A DNA stretch of 22,833 nt from a virus. Location of the stretch: positions 1 to 22,833 of the IMG/VR virus record IMGVR_UViG_3300025070_002617. The stretch is one strand, 5' to 3'. Positions 20,060-22,833 of this stretch are shown here, in pieces. The notes beneath the pieces were generated by a model. The model was given only the letters and a program-made list of their open reading frames with translations, was not told where the DNA came from and made no database searches. How positions within the stretch are numbered: position 1 is the stretch's first letter; each line of letters begins with the position of its first letter. Both the position numbers and the translations under genes were made by a program.

Positions 20060-20431
20060 ATGTTCAAATCTGTATTCGCAGCTGCTGCTGCTCTGTCCAT
20101 GTCCGCCGGTGCTGCCCTTGCAGGTCCTTATGTCAACGTCGAAACCAACGCAGGTTGGGTCGGTGATGACTACTCTGGTGCTGTAACCGATCTTCATATT
20201 GGCTACGAAGGTGCTATCGGTGAGAACGCCGGTTGGTATGTTCAAGGCGGTCCTGCTATCGTTGCCGTTGACGGTGAAGAGTCTGAGACTGAGATCTCCG
20301 GTAAAGTTGGTGCTTCCGTTGCCCTGACCGAATCACTCGGTGCATATGGCGAACTTTCCATGTTGACTGCTGATCAGGACTTCGATGACCTGAACGTCGG
20401 TGGTAAGTTGGGTCTTAAGTACAACTTCTGA
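20060..20431 (+). CDS. Small outer-membrane beta-barrel-like protein with signal peptide
   Basis: A 123-residue protein. Residues 1-21 form a clear Sec signal peptide (MFKSVF, an Ala-rich core, then ALA before Gly22). The mature part is about 102 residues of alternating polar and hydrophobic strands rich in Gly and Tyr (AGWVGDDYSG, GWYVQGGPAIVAV, KVGASVALTESLGAYGELS). It ends GLKYNF, with a terminal Phe like the beta-signal recognised by the BAM machinery. The length fits an eight-strand barrel. I recall similar short proteins in cyanophages as hypotheticals. Codons use many C/G third positions, unlike the glycan genes, which together with the consensus promoter suggests high expression. An intrinsic terminator follows. 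Confidence 0.72.
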   Translation: MFKSVFAAAAALSMSAGAALAGPYVNVETNAGWVGDDYSGAVTDLHIGYEGAIGENAGWYVQGGPAIVAVDGEESETEISGKVGASVALTESLGAYGELSMLTADQDFDDLNVGGKLGLKYNF

Positions 20432-20465
20432 TAACCAGACAGGTATCCTTCTAGAAGGTATATTG

Positions 20466-20489
20466 GGAGTGCTACGGCACTCCTTTTTT
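20466..20489 (+). terminator. Intrinsic terminator
   Basis: GGAGTGC-TACG-GCACTCC (20466-20483), a perfect 7-bp stem with a 4-nt loop, followed by six T residues. It ends the transcript of the outer-membrane-like gene. A 12-bp palindrome, CCTTCTAGAAGG (20447-20458), lies just upstream. Confidence 0.93.
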
Positions 20490-20514
20490 ATGAAAGCAAT
20501 TACTAAACCGTCCA

Positions 20515-20540
20515 CCACTCCTTGACTGGGGTGGTTTTTT
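20515..20540 (+). terminator. Second terminator, loop equals the next promoter's -35
   Basis: CCACTCC (20515-20521) pairs with GGGGTGG (20528-20534) through seven pairs, one of them T-G. The 6-nt loop is TTGACT, and six T residues follow. The loop is exactly the -35 hexamer of the purine-operon promoter. Confidence 0.82.
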
Positions 20541-20550
20541 ATTGTATAAT
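20522..20550 (+). promoter_or_regulatory. Sigma70-type promoter of the purine operon, nested in the terminator
   Basis: TTGACT (20522-20527), a 17-nt spacer and TATAAT (20545-20550), giving a start near 20557, about 15 nt before the first ATG. The spacer contains the right arm and T tract of the terminator. Confidence 0.85.
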
Positions 20551-20571
20551 GAACTCACAATAAACACACCT

Positions 20572-20736
20572 ATGGATAAAATCGATACACAGGGTATGAG
20601 TCTTCCTGGCAAATCAAAGAAACCAAGTAGTTATGATCCTATGTCAGTAAAGCATCGTACAATCTTCACACCAGAAGAACGCATGGAGTTGAAGCAAATT
20701 ATTCATGAAGTACTTGACGAGAGGGAGAAAGTATGA
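20572..20736 (+). CDS. Small protein, first gene of the purine operon, function unknown
   Basis: A 54-residue protein. After a polar start (MDKIDTQGMSLPGKSKKPSSYDP) it has a helix-forming C-terminus (FTPEERMELKQIIHEVLDEREKV), which could dimerise or bind a partner. No known domain is recognised. ATG 20572 is chosen because it follows the predicted transcript start; the upstream in-frame ATG-like codon at 20542 lies in the -10 region. It overlaps purS by 4 nt. Confidence 0.62.
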   Translation: MDKIDTQGMSLPGKSKKPSSYDPMSVKHRTIFTPEERMELKQIIHEVLDEREKV

Positions 20737-21008
20737 AATTTAAAGCATTAGTATTCATCCGACTACGATCACAGGTTGATGACTCTCCTGGTAATGCCGT
20801 GAGAGATGGTAGTAGACGATTGTCTGAGTTGGATATCAAGAAACTTAGACTTGGTAAGGTGATTGATATTTGGTTGGAAGCAGAGACCAGAGAGTATGCC
20901 GAGAAAGAAATCGAAATGCTTTCTGATCGTTTCTATGCCAATACAGTTATGGAAGACTGGGACTATGAATTGACTGAGATTGAAGAATTTCCTAAAGGTA
21001 TTGAGTAA
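20733..21008 (+). CDS. purS: PurS-like subunit of FGAM synthetase
   Basis: A 91-residue protein. The PurS pattern is visible: KFKALVFIRLRSQVDDSPGN (2-21), then LRLGKVIDIWLEAE (38-51), a helix with AEKEIEMLSDRFYANTVMEDWDYEL (56-80). PurS joins PurQ and the short PurL in phosphoribosylformylglycinamidine synthase, which converts FGAR to FGAM in purine synthesis. The protein is close to the usual PurS length (about 80-90). A strong ribosome-binding site, GAGGGAG (20721-20727), precedes it. purL and purQ are not in the window and would have to come from elsewhere in the phage or from the host. Confidence 0.8.
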   Translation: MKFKALVFIRLRSQVDDSPGNAVRDGSRRLSELDIKKLRLGKVIDIWLEAETREYAEKEIEMLSDRFYANTVMEDWDYELTEIEEFPKGIE

Positions 21009-21202
21009 TGGAATTTAACACACCAGGATCAAGCAAGACAGGTATTACTCCTAAATTTAAAGAGTATGTTGTTGAATGGCAACTCAATAATATTGAGAAA
21101 CTATTGGATGCTAAGGTAGAACGCTGTCATGTATACAACAGCGATAACCGAGATGAAGTATACAATCAAATTACTATTACATATAAACTGGAGGATGATT
21201 GA
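21008..21202 (+). CDS. Small protein in the purine operon, function unknown
   Basis: A 64-residue protein starting in a TAATG overlap with purS and ending in a TGATG overlap with purC. It is therefore tightly coupled to both. The sequence (EFNTPGSSKTGITPKFKEYV, then VEWQLNNIEKLLDAKVE and a strand-like YNQITITYKLEDD) shows no motif known to me. Its position makes a role linked to purine enzymes possible but unproven. Confidence 0.6.
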   Translation: MEFNTPGSSKTGITPKFKEYVVEWQLNNIEKLLDAKVERCHVYNSDNRDEVYNQITITYKLEDD

Positions 21203-21900
21203 TGGAAGTAATCTTAGAAGGCAAGGTCAAAACTGTGTATGCTGGTGACGATGCTGATCGTGTCATCATTGAGTATCATGATAAGGTGACTGCTGGTAAT
21301 GGTGAGATGGTTGATCATCCTTTAGGAAAAGGATCTCTCTGCTGTAGTATCTCATCTATCATCTTTGAAAAACTTTCCAAAGAACTTATCCCAACACATT
21401 ATATTGATATGGTTGGTGCGAACAAGATGATCTGTAAGAAAGTAGATATCGTTCCACTAGAAGTTATTTGTAGGAATCGTGCTGCTGGATCTATTGTTCG
21501 TGAGACAACTCTTCAAGAAGGTGCTCCACTACCACAACCGATTGTTGAGTTCTTTCTGAAGGATGATAGCAAGCATGATCCCCTTCTAACACCAGATCGT
21601 GTGCGTTTGATGGGATATAATCCTGATCCATTTGTTGAGATGACACTACGGATTAATGATTATCTTCGTCAGATGTTCTACATTATGGGCATTGATCTGG
21701 TTGACTTTAAAGTTGAGTATGGATACACCGCTCACGGAGAGTTGTTACTTGCTGATGAGATTAGTCCTGATAGTATGAGACTATGGAAGATTGGTAGTGA
21801 TGAAAGATTTGATAAGGATCTATTCAGAAACGACGAAGGAGATATTGTTCCTGCTTATCGGGAAATCCTTGACCGACTACAACCACTTGCAATTCAATGA
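21202..21900 (+). CDS. purC: Phosphoribosylaminoimidazole-succinocarboxamide (SAICAR) synthase
   Basis: A 232-residue protein, near the bacterial norm (about 237-245). It opens with LEGKVKTVYAG (5-15, the nucleotide-binding start, equivalent to the usual EGKAKxVY). It also has PLEVICRNRAAGS (85-97, a PurC signature), KDDSKHDPLLT (120-130) and ADEISPDSMRLW (about 194-205, with the second signature). It joins CAIR and aspartate with ATP to make SAICAR. ATG 21202 has GGAGG (21190-21194) seven bases upstream; the TTG at 21199 is rejected. It overlaps the next gene by 4 nt. Confidence 0.94.
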   Translation: MEVILEGKVKTVYAGDDADRVIIEYHDKVTAGNGEMVDHPLGKGSLCCSISSIIFEKLSKELIPTHYIDMVGANKMICKKVDIVPLEVICRNRAAGSIVRETTLQEGAPLPQPIVEFFLKDDSKHDPLLTPDRVRLMGYNPDPFVEMTLRINDYLRQMFYIMGIDLVDFKVEYGYTAHGELLLADEISPDSMRLWKIGSDERFDKDLFRNDEGDIVPAYREILDRLQPLAIQ

Positions 21901-22136
21901 ACGATCTTAAAATTTACTGCCAAACTGAAGACGACCAAACAAATATTGTTGAGTTTATTTTCTCTCAATATGAGGATGTGAAAGTATCTACTTGGGAACC
22001 TGATCCGGTCGAAACCGGAACATGGGGGATGTTTGTTGATGAGTTTCCGCCGGAATTAGTGGGTAAGTTGGAACAGTATCTTGCGGGTGAAGATTCTTGG
22101 GAACTTGATGAAGAAGTTGAAATTGTATTAGAATGA
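21897..22136 (+). CDS. Small acidic protein, function unknown
   Basis: A 79-residue acidic protein (IYCQTEDDQTNIVEFIFSQY, then EPDPVETGTWGMFVDEFPPE and a C-terminal DSWELDEEVEIVLE). No known domain, signal or membrane helix is seen. It has ATGA overlaps with purC and with the next gene. Its strong negative charge is typical of small phage proteins that bind host factors, but nothing here identifies a target. Confidence 0.6.
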   Translation: MNDLKIYCQTEDDQTNIVEFIFSQYEDVKVSTWEPDPVETGTWGMFVDEFPPELVGKLEQYLAGEDSWELDEEVEIVLE

Positions 22137-22405
22137 AACACGAAATCCCTGATGAGATTAGAAAGAATGCCTTCACCTGCTTCACTAGTTTGAATGAAGC
22201 AGAGCGAGCAGTCGTTATGTATGGTGAGGATGAGTATCGTAAATCACTAGACCTTGAGAATGATGATGCTCCCTGTTGGGTTATGAATTCTGGTGAGACA
22301 CATGGGTTCGTAGGTTGGAACCCTATATGTGTCCCCACCATGGACTACATTGTATGGAAACTAAAACGTCGTGAACAAATTGCCAGAGGTGAAATCATTG
22401 GATAA
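22133..22405 (+). CDS. Small protein, function unknown
   Basis: A 90-residue protein with a helical start (IPDEIRKNAFTCFTSLNEAE), a GFVGWNPICVP segment near 58-68 and a basic C-terminus (WKLKRREQIARGEIIG). No motif allows a function. It starts in an ATGA overlap with the previous gene. Its last bases carry the ribosome-binding site of the next gene. Confidence 0.6.
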   Translation: MKHEIPDEIRKNAFTCFTSLNEAERAVVMYGEDEYRKSLDLENDDAPCWVMNSGETHGFVGWNPICVPTMDYIVWKLKRREQIARGEIIG

Positions 22406-22568
22406 GTTATCAAAAGATGAGATGAGAACTAAGATCAAAGAGTTTTCTGCTATTCTCAAAAGTCAAAGACAACACTGGGAAGAAGAAAACAAACAAGGAT
22501 TTACATATTCTTGTGATCTAATCTCACAATCACTTATCACATTGTACATTCGTTTAGGTAGAGACTAA
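22398..22568 (+). CDS. Small helical protein, function unknown
   Basis: A 56-residue protein from TTG 22398, which has AGAGG (22385-22389) at an 8-nt spacing. GTG 22389 and a further upstream start are possible but would overlap their neighbour more and leave the ribosome-binding site inside the frame. The sequence begins LDKLSKDEMRTKIKEFSAIL, probably a long amphipathic helix, then QRQHWEEENKQGFTYSCDLI and a second helix. No domain is recognised. It ends in a TAATG overlap with purM. Confidence 0.55.
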   Translation: MDKLSKDEMRTKIKEFSAILKSQRQHWEEENKQGFTYSCDLISQSLITLYIRLGRD

Positions 22569-22833
22569 TGGACTATAAAACTGCAGGAGTTGACATTCAA
22601 AAGGGAAGATCCTTTGTAGAATATCTTAAGGTGATGGCACCTAATATTGGTGGGTTCAATGGTATGATGGAAATCCCATCAGGATATGAAAAACCTGTGC
22701 TGGTATCTGGTGCTGATGGTGTTGGAACTAAAATTAATATCTGTAGGATTGCCCGTGATTACTCCACTATTGGTCAGGATCTCGTTGCTATGTGCGTCAA
22801 TGACGTTATATGTTCTGGTGCTAAACCTCTTTA
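22568..22833 (+). CDS. purM: AIR synthetase (phosphoribosylformylglycinamidine cyclo-ligase), 5' part
   Basis: The first 88 residues of PurM; the gene runs off the window. Visible landmarks are YKTAGVDIQKG (3-13), IGGFNG (27-32), the nucleotide-binding VSGADGVGTKIN (46-57) and STIGQDLVAMCVNDVICSGA (66-85), the core signature of PurM. The enzyme closes the imidazole ring (FGAM to AIR with ATP). With purS (FGAM formation) and purC (a later step) this gives three steps of the same pathway in one phage operon. Confidence 0.94.
   Translation, partial: MDYKTAGVDIQKGRSFVEYLKVMAPNIGGFNGMMEIPSGYEKPVLVSGADGVGTKINICRIARDYSTIGQDLVAMCVNDVICSGAKPL

Noticed and set aside
20447-20458. CCTTCTAGAAGG palindrome as a terminator
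   Set aside because: It has no loop and no T tract; the real terminator is the hairpin at 20466-20489.
21988-22341. 117-residue open frame on the minus strand
   Set aside because: It is antisense to two well-overlapped + strand genes, has no ribosome-binding site or domain, and no other minus-strand gene occurs in the window.
1-22833. CRISPR arrays, insertion sequences, rRNA genes or integrase/attachment sites
   Set aside because: I looked for regular direct repeats, transposase motifs, rRNA signatures and recombinase genes and saw none.

Overview
The window looks like part of the genome of a T4-like marine cyanophage (a myovirus of Synechococcus or Prochlorococcus), from the accessory region between core blocks. 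The evidence is an AT-rich genome with every gene on the + strand and 1-14 nt start/stop overlaps; four tRNA genes; T4-type late boxes (NATAAATA) just upstream of genes; a GIY-YIG nuclease; small proteins that I recall as recurring in cyanophages; and phage-borne purine synthesis genes (purS, purC, purM). I ran no database search, so all family names come from motifs read by eye.

Layout. 1-1829: tail of an upstream gene, a GIY-YIG nuclease, an exported lysozyme-like protein and a 2OG-Fe(II) oxygenase-like protein. 1831-2163: a consensus promoter, a hairpin leader and tRNA-Arg(TCT), tRNA-Asn(GTT) and tRNA-Val(TAC). 2186-4148: a zinc-ribbon-like protein, a second oxygenase, a Phd/YefM-like orphan antitoxin, a tRNA with a CAT anticodon and three small conserved-looking proteins. 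4202-4238: a terminator with a promoter nested inside it. 4266-19915: a 15.6-kb glycan island of 19 genes. It holds eight nucleotide-sugar enzymes (cytidylyltransferase, RmlB, RmlC, three other SDR enzymes, GDP-mannose 3,5-epimerase, and an RfbH-type PLP/[2Fe-2S] dehydratase), ten putative glycosyltransferases (GT17, three GT11, DUF5672, GT2, GT92, a fucosyltransferase-fold protein, a GT7C-like protein, GT25) and one TylF-type methyltransferase. 19912-20550: a consensus promoter, a structured leader, a small outer-membrane-like protein, a terminator and a second terminator-nested promoter. 20572-22833: a purine operon with small unknown genes between purS, purC and purM; purM runs off the end.

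How it works together (inference). The island encodes soluble sugar-activating and sugar-transferring enzymes but no flippase, polymerase, ligase or lipid-linked initiating transferase. It therefore looks more like a cytoplasmic system that decorates a phage product, such as virion protein, than an LPS or capsule export locus. Promoters are the other striking theme. Seven sigma70-like promoters lie in gaps; three are fused to a T4-type late box in one composite element (TTGACW-N16/17-TANAATAAATA), and two have their -35 box inside the hairpin of an intrinsic terminator. Together these would allow insulated early expression followed by late expression of the same units.
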